From: Cristatella mucedo
Lineage: Eukaryota > Bryozoa > Phylactolaemata > Cristatellidae
NCBI GenBank assembly: GCA_009760855.2
Contig: WPIO01000006.1
Span: 11,887,501-11,951,500, forward strand
Direction of reading: 5' to 3'
Length of the DNA stretch: 64,000 bases
Below are positions 1 to 11,804 of the stretch, piece by piece; within the stretch, counting starts at the first letter, position 1; every line of letters starts with the position of its first letter. Both the position numbers and the translations under genes were made by a program. Below the pieces are notes generated by a model. The model worked only from the letters and a program-made list of their open reading frames with translations. It was not told the origin of the DNA and did no database searches.

Positions 1-1
1 T

Positions 2-910
2 GCTAGTCTTCTCAATCACCACATCTTCAAACATATCTGCGAAGCAGCAGAGGCTGATTACGGCGATCTGCTTTACCACACCTAGGTTCGCTGGCTCAGT
101 CTCTCCACTATCGTGAAGCACGTTTTGGCTCTCCTCCACGAGGTTGTTCCCTTCTTCTCTGAGAGGGACCGCAAGGGCTTTTGAAATTTTCTTTAATGAG
201 GTTTGGCTTTGTCAGTTTGGTTTCCCCCCTGATACGAGCTCTCACGAACGAACGAACTTAAGGAAATTAACCAAAACCTTAACCTTAACGAACTTAACCT
301 GAAGCTGCAAGGAGGTGACATGCTCAGCGTGAACATGGAACCCCACGTGCGGGCATTCGAAGCAAAGCTGGTTATATGTGAGAAACAGCTGTGTAAGAGC
401 GACTACATTCATTTTCCGTACTTCACTCAGTGTGATGCAGCTATCGTTGACACCGAAGAATGTTTCAGTGTTTTTTTCAACCCTGCGGAACGAGTTATCT
501 TTGCGTTTCAGGGATGTATGTTCTCATTCGCAGGATTGCAAAATCATCAGCTCTCCTTCTCACTTTCCCTATGACGACGCCCCCTCTGATGTGCAATCGG
601 AGTTGATTGAGCTAAGGGCTACGGACGTTCTCTTTTCCAAGTTTATTTCCATCACTGTTCTCGTTTACTTCTGCCGTCAGATGCTACAGGTTCAGTTTCC
701 AATGTCGTTAGCCCGTGCCAAGCGTGTGATCACAGTATTTGGCAGCACTTATTCCTGTGAGCAGCTGTTCTCCAAGATAAAGTTTATAAGAACAAGCTGT
801 GCTCTCAGCTCACTGACAATCACCTTAATGACACTATGTTGATAAACTCCTCATCATAATTAGAACCTGATATCGCTGCCCTCTCTAAGAACATGCGCCA
901 TCATGTTTCC
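2..910 (+). pseudogene. hAT-family transposase remnant (ZBED/GTF2IRD2-like), C-terminal half
   Basis: A broken reading frame resembles the C-terminal half of domesticated and active hAT transposases. Seen in order: a GDLLYHT(stop)VRWLSLS segment near 80-105, an LNLKLQGGD segment at 295-320, an ELIELRATDVLFSKF segment near 600-640, and the hAT dimerisation motif FGSTYSCEQLFSKIKF at about 739-787. The frame is interrupted by a TAG at 92-94, a TGA after KGF near 183, a frameshift near 575 and another near 800, after which the matching frame reads LCSQLTDNHLNDTM. hAT transposases cut and paste DNA with an RNase H-like fold; this copy cannot. The N-terminal part lies outside the window. Family assignment is from motif recognition. 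Confidence 0.72.
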
Positions 911-1082
911 CATTGAGGAAACTATACTTTTTAATAAAAAGAAACATTTCCTTAGACACATTGTTCCTTCTGGTCCAGTGTACCTACTTGAGGTTCAAAA
1001 CGTTTACCGACCTCTGAATTAGGTCAACACAAGGATCGCTTAGTAAGGAGCTAGTCTTGGAGTAGTAAAGCACACGGTTAGA

Positions 1083-1490
1083 CATCAGCATCTTTGGATT
1101 GTGCATCTGCGATTCAACAATATTATTTTAGTAGCGATATATGGCTTTATCTATGATCGACTGGTATCATCTACAGTAATCTTTATAAGCGTGAAGATGG
1201 ACGGTCAATCCTGGTCTTGTATAGGTTTTCTCAAGCTTGTGCTTAGTAGACCTAGCTAGTTTAATGTCTGCGGTAGAACATAGGCCGTCTGTTTGAGGGT
1301 GCGCATTGGGCTTACTCAGTTATGCTAACTCGTTAAGCAGGTCAGTAAGTATCGTGTTGTAGCAATCTACCAATGATGATATGTCGGATGAAGGCTTGAG
1401 CAGCCAGGGTGAAGAAGTCATTTTTGATCTGACAGCATCGACGTCAAGGTTCTTGAGGCTTTGATATTCACATGGGATTTTGGATTTGAA
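1083..1490 (-). mobile_element. LINE A fragment (endonuclease-RT linker)
   Basis: The - strand matches the region between endonuclease and reverse transcriptase of the better LINE A copies at 16510-16920 and 24050-24280, including a shared segment ending SRTLTSML before 1440. Both ends are truncated and there are many indels. It lies 170 bases after the hAT remnant. Confidence 0.6.
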
Positions 1491-1799
1491 GGAGGGCATT
1501 TATGGTCAGGTAGCAGTGATACCCGATTCTCCAATATCCCAAATGCGCCCCATGATGATGTGAAAATGTTTATAGCCTGTAAGCCAGCTTTTAGGAAACT
1601 ACGGATACCTTGCAAGGCAAGCCGTGAAGGTCATTTAGTTGTTTAAGCATTGCCATTAGAGTTTGCATCAGAGGGGAAGTAAGTCTCGGCTCACTGGATT
1701 GAACCATCATACTTCTCACAGCGCTAGAGAACTGTTTATTGCGACTCCAAGTGGTTGTATGGCCTTTTACCTAACTTCTTTGTAATGCCTTGACTTATT
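1491..1799. other. unassigned stretch
   Basis: No gene is visible. Short open frames on both strands have no recognisable motif. The right part (about 1690-1800) may continue the LINE B leader that begins near 1800, because weak similarity to 40000-40060 persists. Confidence 0.3.
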
Positions 1800-3640
1800 C
1801 CTCTGATATCTTCGCTGTGACCTCGTGAGCTGTTCTCGGGCATTCTCCCAAAAACAGGACCTGTCTAGCCCCAAGGTGCTATGTCGCCACTAGTCAGTAT
1901 CTACTATTTGCCTTCTTCTGCTGATCAGTTAGAATCAGCATCATGTGTTCGCCTTATCAGCCGCTCGGCAATCAAATATACCAGCCATACGTTTAAAGCG
2001 TTCCTTAGCTTGTTCTTTACCGTTCGTTGAGGTAGTAGCTCACTGGCCGTGCCTCAGCATGAAATAAAAATTGACCGTCGGCCGTTACTTGGTTTCTTCC
2101 TTGATTCATTATCGTGGCGTTTGTGGTGCCGGCTACTTTCCGCCTAGCACTTAAGCCTCTTAATCGGCGTTTCGCAGATAAGACTTCGCTTGAGATTTTT
2201 AAACCACCACTATGTGAACCATGACGCACAGGACCTGGATGTGCAGTCGCTGACGGTCGGCAAATGCTAAAAATACTCACTGCAGCCAGACTCTTTGAGT
2301 CTGCCGCTTTCAGGAATTAAACAGCCTCTTAAATTCCGTCTCATAAATGCCCTCTCACAGAAAACCAAGGGTTTACTGAACTACAGTCGCGACTAACTTG
2401 GATAAGGTAGATGCATTTCTGGTGACCGAGACGTGGATGATTCCATGCTCTGGTGGCCTGGTATCTGAGACCACCGCACCTGCATTCTCGTTCTTTCAGA
2501 CCAAGAGATCTTAAAAGGTGGTTGGTGTTTTGCTTTTATTGTTCGTCAAAAGCTTAGCTATATGACCTGCTTTTTTCTCATTGGCCACAATTTTAATCGG
2601 TCGCTATTAGGTACTTATCAATGGCATTTGACCCGTGTAACCATTGGGTCAGGTCTCATACACCCAACCAGTCACCTGTGGAGCCCCTCTATCCGTCCTT
2701 AGTGCTTTGCAGTTTACTATTTATACTAGACATTTAGGAAAAGTTATTCGGAAAAATAAAATAGGCTATCACTTTTATTCTGATAGCTCTCAGCTGTATT
2801 GATCGTTCCAGGCGTCTGAATCGGTTGCAGTTAATGATAAACTGAATGTTCGACCTAAAGATATTCGATCCTGGATGTCAGCAATTTTCCTTTAACAAAA
2901 CAACGATAAAACTGAACTGGTACTCATAGGCCACCCTAACCATATAGATGGCTAGACCAAAAGACTTATCTTTAGTAAGACATGGTGCATCTTGCGACCC
3001 TCACAGTGAGCTGGGAATTTAGGTGTCGTCTTCGATAGCTGCCTAAAAAATGCAGAAAGATTTGTTCAGAAGGCTGACTCCACGGCTAATTTTCACGTCC
3101 GATCTCTTTTGAAGATTGTGGACCGTCTACCATGGCAGCTTGCAAAACATTCAAATGCTCCCTGGTTCTGTCTCTGCTAGATAAGTGCATATCATTTTGG
3201 CTGGGTCACCGAACAATCCAACAAGGCCTCTGCAGCTGGTGATGAATGCGACTGCAAGGTTAGTTAACTTCTCGTAGAAAGTTTACCAGGTCTCCTTTGA
3301 TGAAGGACCTTGGATGGTTTTCAGTTGATAACATGATACAGGGTCAATTTCTTGCGATCACTTAGCAGGCCCAACACGACTTAACGCATTCATGCCCAGC
3401 CAAACTGCTGAACCAAATTCAGCCTCCTCGTGCTCTTAGTTAGGTTCTTTATGAGCGATAAATTAGCTGTTCAATTCCTACTCTTGTAAACCATTGGCGA
3501 AAGAATCTTTTACTCTGCTGGTCCCAGGTTGTGAAACTCGCTTCCACAATTCTTACATAATGACTTTAGTTTTCCTGCTGTCGACTGTGGTACATCCTTA
3601 CCAGCCGTCGTGAGCTGTTTTATTTACGTGCCATTAACGA
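1800..3640 (+). mobile_element. LINE B copy, internally deleted, with 5' leader
   Basis: From 1800 to about 2390 the sequence matches, in reverse complement, the leader at 39420-40000. It is followed by an endonuclease fragment (LVTETWMIPCSGG, about 2410-2450) and a jump to the late reverse transcriptase part (from about 2640). The RT catalytic box reads HFYSDSSQLY, so the expected Y-A-D-D is lost. A homolog of the LINE B C-terminal region runs to about 3600. Multiple stops and frameshifts make it a dead copy. The order leader, endonuclease, RT shows that the leader belongs to LINE B. Confidence 0.65.
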
Positions 3641-3699
3641 CCACAAATGCCCTCCTGATTCAGTGAAAGTGAGAAGAATAGCTGCCTCTTATTATTAAG

Positions 3700-4540
3700 A
3701 CCTGTTTAAAATACCTTTCCTATCAAAGACATTGATTCAAGTCGTGGAAGACCAGCTGAACTCATTTTTCGAAAGTTCAAACCTTGCTAGTAAGTTAGAG
3801 TCTGGCTTTAGAGCTAATCACTTTACAAAGTCAGCGTTGCTTTGGGTATACAACGACCTCCAGATGAATGCAGATATGGGTGGAGTACCTTTGCTTGAAT
3901 TGTTCATTCTGTCGTGTATCGTTCATTCTGTCGTTCTGTCGTTAGCGTCGCAGTTGCCACATCACACCACTTGTAGCCGACCTGCAGTGATTACCAGTCA
4001 AGCAACAGATCGACTTCAAGGTCTTGTCCCTCACTTTTAGGTCACTTCATTCTTTGGCTCCAGCCTATCTCTCAGATCTACTCCCCCCACCAGGCCAAGC
4101 ATCGTACCACCCACTTTTTGGAATCCAGCAGCTTACCAATACCTCGTACAAACCTCAAATTCTTTGGAGACCATGCATTTAGTTAGTATGTTCCCAAAGC
4201 CTGGAACTCACTCCCGACTTGCGTCAGAATATCCCCTGACTTGATCACGTTTAAAAAGAACTTAAAAACATACCTATTTAAGACAGCATTTAGTGGGTTC
4301 CTGTGATTCGTCCTTCGTGTGCTTATACGTGCTGAAACTGTGCATGCCACCCCTAACCACACTTGCATGCTGACCCTGTGCACGTCACCCTTAACCATGT
4401 TAATAATTTTTATCAAGCATGATATTGCTCACTATTCAATCGAGCTTCCCTTTGCAGCAAATGCGAAGCGCGTAGAAAGAGATTGAGTTATCTGAGGGTT
4501 CTTCATCAAGTGCATTGTTATTATTATTATTATTATTTTG
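3700..4540 (+). mobile_element. LINE A 3' portion with internal deletion
   Basis: The RT N-terminal segment (QLNSFFESSNLASKL, with GFRANHFTKSALL, 3750-3840) breaks off near 3905 inside the LLVLLDLSAAFDTID region. It resumes near 3945 in the C-terminal part (CHITP-LADLHW-like, then QRIDFKVL-like). The 3' end has the LINE A stem-loop near 4470-4500 and an ATT-repeat tail at 4513-4535. Duplicated TCATTCTGTCGT words at the junction (3905-3935) suggest slippage or microhomology-mediated deletion. Confidence 0.7.
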
Positions 4541-4544
4541 TTCA

Positions 4545-4790
4545 TTCTTTCGGCAGATTTGGCTATTATCGACCACCAAGACCTTCTTGATCGTCTCTCA
4601 TCTCTCATAGGCATCACTGGCACTACACTGCAATGGTTCAGGTCTTATCTCAGTGGGAGATTTTAGAGTGTTCATGTGAATGGACAAAGATCATCAGAGG
4701 AACCTCTGAAATTTGGGTTACCTCAGGGCTCCGTGCTTGATCTCATTCTTTTCAAGGTTTATTCTTTCCCTCTTGCTGATATGCACGGTC
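4545..4790 (+). mobile_element. LINE A reverse-transcriptase fragment
   Basis: The frame reads RT fingers/palm motifs: SADLAIIDHQDLLDRLSSL, GITGTTLQWFRSYLSG and LPQGSVLD, with an in-frame TAG near 4664. It starts directly after the ATT tail of the preceding copy and stops before the YADD box. Confidence 0.65.
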
Positions 4791-5105
4791 TATAAAGGAT
4801 TTGAGGTATGTATGAAATATAGGGAAATAGTTGGATTTTGAAAAGCGATTAGTGCGAAGCCTGTTGGAAAAGTAGAGTGATAGGTAGGCTGGAGCCAAAG
4901 AATGAAGGGACCTGAAAGTGAATGACAAAACCTTGAAGTCGATGTGTTGCTTGAATGGAAGTCAGTGCATTTCAGCAAGACGTGGTGTGATGTGGGCGCT
5001 GCGACGCTCGCGACAGACAAGCCTGGCTGCTACGCTTTCCATCTACTGTAAGCGCATGATTTCACAGGCCGGAAGACCAGCAAATAGCAAGCTTTGATTA
5101 CTCCT
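4791..5105 (-). mobile_element. LINE A C-terminal fragment, inverted
   Basis: On the - strand it reads the post-RT region (VCRERRS-, HITP- and LADLHW-like words) seen intact at 22950-23230 and 34270-34500. It is inverted relative to its neighbours on both sides. Confidence 0.6.
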
Positions 5106-5124
5106 AGCCCTCCGGCACGTCGAA

Positions 5125-5525
5125 TTCTCTTAACAAACCTGCTGCATATATTGATGGACACACATGGATGGAAGGCACCTTTCTTAAATTAAATTATGAT
5201 AAAACCAACTTTTCTCTGGGCAAAACAAATGTGATTCGGAAATAAGAAAGCTTAGCGCTCAAAATAGGCTCTGCCAGAATATCTCCTGTTTAATGCACGC
5301 GTCATCTAGGTGTTACGTTCCAAAGTGACCTTTTATTAGACAACCACATCAGCTCCACAGTCGAGTTCATTTACTTTCAGCTACATAGTATTGCTAAAAT
5401 TTGGGCTATTTTAGACAGGGATACCACATGTAAATTGGTCCTTGCATTTGTGGCATCCCGTCCTGACTTTTGTAACTCACTGCTTGCTGGTCTACCAGCC
5501 TGTGCAATCACGTGCTTACAGCTGG
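5125..5525 (+). mobile_element. LINE A fragment (late RT to thumb)
   Basis: Matches the segment from the NFLKFNDDKTNLLVMGK region to the NSLLAGLPAC region, with a stop and several indels. It is cut off abruptly near 5525, where LINE B sequence begins. Confidence 0.6.
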
Positions 5526-8420
5526 ATGACGCCTTGTTCCAGTAGCTGTATTTCCGAGACCACTCCACCCGGGTTCTCATTCTATCAGTCCATGCGTTCT
5601 GACAAGGTTGGTGGAGGGGTTGCAATTGTTGTTCGCGAATCGTTTGGCTATAAAACGTGCAGTTTCTCGCATGGGTCATCGTTTGAATCGGTTGCTATCA
5701 GGTCCTTATCAAAGACGATGCCTCTCACTGTTGTGGTATACCGGCCTCCTTTTCTCTGTCTAAACTTGTTTATAGAGAAGTTTTTAGAGTTTCTCGCTAA
5801 AATATTTGTGTGTGACAGGCCGTTACTGATTGTAGGAGACTTCAATATTCACGTTGACAACCCTAGCAACAGCCAGGTCCGCTCATTTCTTGACTGTCTG
5901 GAGAATTTTGGTTTGGCCCAATACGTTAATCATAGCACCCACGTCGGTGGCCACATTCTAGATCTCGTGATCACTAAGAATGTCCTCCCCACTGACCTTG
6001 TGGTGTGCCCACTGACCCTCTCAGATCACAGTTCGGTCTCGTTTACTGTTCCTGCTCCCTCGTACGAACAGGGCAAAGTCGAATTTGCCAAACGACGTAG
6101 CTTACAAAGCATTGACGTGGACAAGTTTTTGAAATCTGTTTGTGATGCAGGTCTTCTTGATCTGCTTTCAGACACGCCCGGCAGCCTCGATACCCTCACT
6201 GATGCGATGAACATGACACTCAGGGGTGCTCTTGACAAGCATGCTCCCGTTCGCTCTATCCGTATTCATAGTCGTGGAGATTCCTTTAAATTTCCAAAAA
6301 AATCCTTAAGATGCGCCGGGTTAAGCGCAGGTTAGAACGTCGTTTCAAGAAATCGGGGTCTGAGGCAGATCGAGTCAATTGTATAGACTTCCTTCAAGTT
6401 TACACCCGAAAGCTTAAGAAAAAACAGGGCTTCTTTTTTCATTAGAAAGCTGAATTCCTGCCAGTCGGACACTAAACGGATTTATACGACAGTAAACTAT
6501 TTACTGGCCAATGCTGTCAGGTCTGACTCCCCAGATATTAAGGGCTCAGCCGAAACGTTTTTAGCCTTCTTTACTGAAAAAATTGTGCACATTCGTGCCT
6601 CCATTAAGCCCCCTCCGACCAAAGCAATCGCCGTTCCTCAACCTGTGACCTTTCTTAAAAGGTTCTCCGACGTTTCTGCAAGCGATGTGGCTGCCTTATA
6701 AGGTCTAGCAAAAAGAGCTCGTCTCCTGAAGACCCTATACCTTCATCTCTGTGGTCTTCACTTGCAGACCAACTTAGCCCTGCCATAACCAAGATTTTTA
6801 ATGCTTCTTTTGGAAAGGGGGTCGTCCCCAAGTCCTTCAAATCGGCAATCGTTAGGCCTACTCTTAAAAAGCCTGGATTAGACACAGAGGTCCTAGCAAA
6901 CTATCGTCCAGTTTCCCTTCTTCCGTTCTTATCAAATATTCTTGAAAAAATTGTTGCTAAGCAGCTGGTTGAACATATTGAAAATAATGGAATGTCAGAA
7001 ACATTTCAATCAGGGTTCAAGAGGCAGCACTCTACTGAAACTGCTGTCCTCCGTGTTAACAATGATATTCTACGTGGCAACGACGACGGAAATGTCACTG
7101 CCCTAGCTCTGCTAGATCTGTCTGCTGCCTTCGACACTATTGATCACGAAGTTCTGATTGAACGATTGAGAACAACGATCGGTCTGGCAGACGAATCACT
7201 GGCGTCGTTTACATCATACTTGTCTGATCGTGTTCAATCCATGTCGTGTGGGGGTCAGGTCTCAGACACGAGAAGGGTCACCTGTGGAGTCCCTCAAGGG
7301 TCTGTACTCAGTCCCTTGCAGTTCTCCATTTATACGCAACATCTGGGGAAAATGATTAAGGCCCATGGAATAGGATATCACTTCTATGCTGACGATACTC
7401 AGTTGTATTTGTCTTTTAAACCGTCGGAATCTGCTTCGGCAACTTAGAAACTGAATGCTTGCCTTGCCGACATTCGATCCTGGATGTCGGAAAACTTCCT
7501 GAAATTAAATGATGATAAAACCGAACTGCTGCTCATAGGACACCCTAAGCGTGTGGCTGGATTAAAAAGCTTTGCTTTTCTAATAGGTGATGCTATTGTG
7601 TCACCATCACCACGTACTCGAAATTTACGTGTCGTTTTCGACAGCTGCCTTAATTTCAAAAGCTTCATTGAGAAGTCTCTCTCTACAGCTAGCCATCACA
7701 TCTGATCCCTATCCGAGATTAGGGGGTGTCTCCCACAGTAGCTTGTAAAAAATTTAAGTAGCTCTTTAGTTCTGTCTCGGCTTGATTATTGTAATTCCCT
7801 TTTGGCTGGGCTGCCAAAGAAAGCTATTAGGCCATTGCAGCGGACTTTGAATATGGCTGCAAGGCTAGCCCTCAAGTCCCAGAGGTTTGAGCACGTGTCT
7901 CCTTTGCTGAAAGAGCTAGGATGGTTCCCGGTTGAGCAAGGGATACAGAGCAAAGTTCTTACGGTGACCCACAAGGCTCACCACGGCGTGGCTCCTTCAT
8001 ACCTAGATGAACTGCTGCATCAGTTTCAGTCTGTTCGCGCCCTCAGGTCCTGTGTGGACAGTAAATAAGCAGTCCCATTCCTCCGTTTAAAGACAGTTTG
8101 CGACAGAAGCTTTAGCTCCGCAGGTCCTAGACTGTGGAACTCGCTTCCACATTTCTTACGCAACGATAACTACTCTCCTACTGCCGACTATGGCATATCC
8201 TTTTCAGCGGTCCTGAGCTGGTACTTCTATGCTACTCACTGCCTTAACTGCTCTCCTGACTCTGCTATGCTTCCCACTTTCTCTTTGTTGCGTGAGACGA
8301 AGTCCGTTGGTTACCGAATGCCTACCGAAAGCCGCTTAGGTTGTAAGTGCGCTATACAAAACTCTCCTGCGTAACACCCACATGGTCGTTATGAATTTGT
8401 GGAGTTACAGATTGAGATAC
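5526..8420 (+). mobile_element. LINE B, best-preserved copy (endonuclease + reverse transcriptase)
   Basis: A non-LTR retrotransposon of the L2/CR1/Jockey type. An open stretch to about 6335 is an APE-type endonuclease: FSFYQSMRSDKVGGGVAIVV, then the catalytic LLIVGDFNIHVD near 5825-5860 and LSDHSSVSF near 6018-6045. The RT follows in other frames, with LDLSAAFDTIDHEVLIERL (7107-7165), GVPQGSVLS (7278-7305) and FYADDTQLYLSF (7382-7417). YADD is intact. A TAG at 7446, a TGA at 7703 and frameshifts near 6320, 6690 and 6990 kill it. The 3' end carries the LINE B signature TGCGCTATACAAAACTCTCC near 8346. The leader is missing. Confidence 0.82.
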
Positions 8421-8427
8421 AAAAATA

Positions 8428-9052
8428 CAGCTGATTCAAAACTCTGCAGCTAATCTTGTCTGTCGTGAGCTTCACAGCCGGCATATCGCACTACTTCTCG
8501 CTGACATGCACTGACTTTCAGTCAAGTAACACATTGACTTCAAGGTTTGGTCATTCACTTTCAGTTCATTCTTTTACACCAGCCTACACTTCCCGCACCA
8601 GGCTAAGCATCGTCTTACTCGCATTTCGGAATCCAACTATTTCCCTATATTTCATGCATACCTCAAATCCTATGATGACCGTGCAGTTGGATCGTCTGCT
8701 CCTAAAGCATGGAACTCACTCACGACTTTCGTCACGACATCTCCTGACTTGACCGCATTTAAAAAGAAACTAAAATTACATGAGTTCATCATAGCATTTA
8801 GTGGGTCCCTGTAATTCCACTTTTATATGGTTATGCGTGCTGACACTATGCATGCAACCACTAACCATACTTGCATGCTGACCCTGTGCATGTCACCCCA
8901 AACCATGTTATTCTTGTTGTTTAACGTGAACGCTACCACTAACCGTTCAATCGTGCTTCCTTTGCAATAAATCTAAAGCGCCTAGAAAAAGATTGAGTTC
9001 TGTGATGGTGCATCGTTGAGTTAATTATATTGTTATTGTTGTTATTGCTTTC
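8428..9052 (+). mobile_element. LINE A 3' fragment with stem-loop tail
   Basis: Runs from the QNSAARLVCRE-like region to the 3' end. The terminal stem-loop near 8953-9000 is damaged: the right arm reads GATGGTGCATC rather than GAGGGCGCTT. An ATT/GTT repeat follows. Confidence 0.7.
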
Positions 9053-9099
9053 GTTCTTATTGAATTAAAATGACTGCTTTAAAAAATGCTCCTCGATTA

Positions 9100-10322
9100 A
9101 TCTGAGAATATATCTGAGACATAGGCTGGAGCCAAAGAATGAAGTGATCTAAAAGTGAGCGACAAAACCTTGAAGTCAATCTGTTTCTTGACTGATAGCC
9201 AGTGCAGGTCGGCGAGAAGTGGAGTAATGTGGCGACTGCGATGCTCACGACAGACAAGCCTATCTGCGGAGTGTTGCACCTTCTGCAATCGCCTCATCGC
9301 ACATGCTGGTAGGCCAGCCAGCAGTGAGTTGTAGAAGTCGAGACGGGATGTCACGAATGCATGAACCAACTTAGATATGGTATCCGTATCTAAACAAGCC
9401 CAAATTTTAGAAATCTTATAAGCTGAAAATCGGTAGATTTGACTGTGGAGCTGATATGGTCGTCTAACGAGAGGTCGCTTTGGAATATGACAGCTAGATT
9501 CCGAGCTGATTCGACAGGAGATATGCTGGCAGAGCTAATTTTGAGAGTCAGCCTTTCCAATCTCTGGATCACACTGGGTTTGCCCATAACTAGTAAGTTA
9601 GTTTTATCATCGTTGAACTTTAGAAAATTTGCTGCCATCCATGTGCGGATGTCATCAATGCATGCAGCAAGTGAGTTTAGAGAATTTGAGGTGCTCGAAG
9701 GCTGGGAGGGATCAAAGCAAAGGTACAACTGAGTGTCATCCGCATTGAAGTGAAAGCCTAGATTGTGCTTGGCAATCACATCAGCAAGAGGGAGAGTATA
9801 AACAGTGAAAAGAACCGGACCAAGCACGGAGCCATGAGGTACCCTATATTTCAGAGGTACTTCAGATGATCTTTGTCCATTCACGTCAATACTCTGGAGT
9901 CTCCCACTGAGATAGGACCTGAACCATTGCAGAGCAGTGCCAGTGATGCCCAGGCGAGATGAGAGGCGCCCTAGAAGAACTTTGTGATCGATGGTATCAA
10001 AAGCTGCCGAAAGATCAAGCAAAACAAGCAGAGACACTCTACCCATGTCTTCATTTCTAAGTAAGTCGTTGTATACCCTAAGCAATGCTGACTCTGTGTA
10101 GTGTTAGCTCTAAAGCCAGACTGGAACTTACTAGCAAGGTTGGAAGTTTTGATATATGAGTTTAGCTGGTCCGCCACGACCCGTTTCAGTGTCTTTTATA
10201 GGAATGGTAGAAGGGAGACTGGGTGGTAGTTGCTCAAGTTCTCTTGGTCGAGTGTCGATTTCTTGAGAAGTGGCCTAACTACAGCTTTATTGAAAGGTGC
10301 TGGGACATGATCTGGGGCTAAT
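9100..10322 (-). mobile_element. LINE A fragment with long open RT frame but mutated active site
   Basis: A 231-codon open stretch (9390-10085) covers RT: LLVLLDLSAAFDTIDHKVLL, GITGTALQWFRSYLSGRLQS, VPHGSVLGPVLFTVY and NFLKFNDDKTNLLVMGK. The catalytic box reads HFNADDTQLYL: the Tyr of Y-A-D-D is Asn and the Gln of PQG is His, so it is unlikely to be active. The C-terminal region continues in another frame to 9100. It abuts a LINE B copy of opposite strand at about 10322. Confidence 0.78.
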
Positions 10323-10327
10323 ATAAA

Positions 10328-11578
10328 CAACGATAGGTCTTGCCGACGAAGCAGTGGCATGGTTTAAATCGTACTTGTCTGATCGTGTTCAATCCGTGTC
10401 GTGTGGGGGTCAGGTCTCACACGCGAGAAGGGTAACCGTTGGGAGTCCCTCGAAGGTCTGTACTCGGTCTTTTGCTTTTCTTCATTTCTACACAACCTCT
10501 GGGACAAGTGCTTAAGGTCCAAGGAATAGGATATCGCTTTTATGCCGACGATAATCAGCTGTATTTGTCATTCAAACCGTCGGAATATGCTGCAGCAACT
10601 GAAAAACTGAATGCTTGCCTTGCCAAAATATTTGATCCTGGATATCGGAAAACTTCCTGAAATTATTGACGATAAAATCGAACTACTGCTTATAGGACAT
10701 CCTAAGCGTGTTGCTGGATTAAAAACCTTCTAATACGTGATGCTGTTGTGAGACCAATTCCACGTGCTCGAAATTTAGGTATCGTTTTCGACAACTGCCT
10801 CAATTTCAAAAGCTTCATTCAGAAGACTGCTTCTGCAGTTAAACATCACGTCCTATCCTTATCCGACAGTAGGAGCTGTCTTCCACATTGGCTTGAAAAA
10901 AATTTAACTAGCTCCTTAGTTCTGTATCGGCTTTATTATCGCAATTCCCTAATGGTTGGGCTACCAAAAATGCGATTAGGCCACTGCAGCTAACTATGAA
11001 TAGTCCTGCAAGCCTAGTCCTCAAGTCGCAAATGTTTGAACACGTGTATCCTTTCCTAGAAGAGCTAAGATGGAAGCCGGTTGACTAACGGATTTAGAGC
11101 AAGGTACTTACGCTTACCCACAAGACCCACCGCGTATTGGCTCCTTTTTACCTAGCTGAACTGGCGCATCAATTTCAGCCTGTTCGCGCCCTCGGGTCCT
11201 GTGTGGGCAATAAATTAGCTGCCCTATTCCTCCGCTTAAAGACCATTGGTGACAGAAGCTTTAGCTCTGCATGTCCTAGACTGTGGAACTCGCTTCTACA
11301 ATTCTTACCCGACGACAACTACTCTACTATTGTCGAATATGGCTCATCCTTTCAGCGGTTCTGAGCTGCTACTTCCATGCTAATCACTACCTCAACTGCT
11401 CTCCTGACTCTGCTATGTTTCCCACTTTCTCTTTATTGCGCGAGGCGAAGTCTGTTGGCTACCGAATGCGTGTCGAAAGCCGTTTAGGCTGTGAGTGCGC
11501 TATACAAAACTCTCCTGCGTAACACCCACATGGTCTTTATGACTTTTGTGGAGTTACTGACGGAGATACATTATATTA
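10328..11578 (+). mobile_element. LINE B 3' portion
   Basis: Begins inside the RT (IGLADEAVAWFKSYLSDRVQS in homologous reading), contains YRFYADDNQLYLSF at about 10530-10572, and proceeds to the LINE B 3' end (GAGTTACTGACGGAGATACA near 11550). Frameshifts lie near 10440, 10660 and 10730, with stops after. Its 3' end is only about 75 bases upstream of the first visible CLCA gene 1 exon. Confidence 0.78.
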
Positions 11579-11651
11579 CATTTAAAAATGTCGCTATCGG
11601 TGAGCTGACGCCAGATTGTAAAGAGCTTATTCAGAGGCTGGATATGTGCAG

Positions 11652-11804
11652 GGTCTGACATTGTGAAAGATGACGGCATCTACTCCTGCTACTTCCTCCG
11701 TCTGCCTCAAATTGGGACCTACTCAGTAAGGGTCCAGGTAAAAGGGACAGGCGAGACCACCGTCAAGACGGCCACGACCTTCAGCCGAGCAGCCCGAGCG
11801 CCAG
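11652..11804 (+). CDS. CLCA gene 1, antepenultimate exon
   Basis: Acceptor GTGCAG before 11652, donor CCAG/GTAAGT at 11804/11805, length 153, phase 1 in and out. Translation begins SDIVKDDGIYSCYF and includes GTYSVRVQVKG, the conserved strand pattern that follows the acidic turn in CLCA proteins. The in-frame bases just upstream also read AG before SD, so the true acceptor could lie a little further 5'. Confidence 0.8.
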
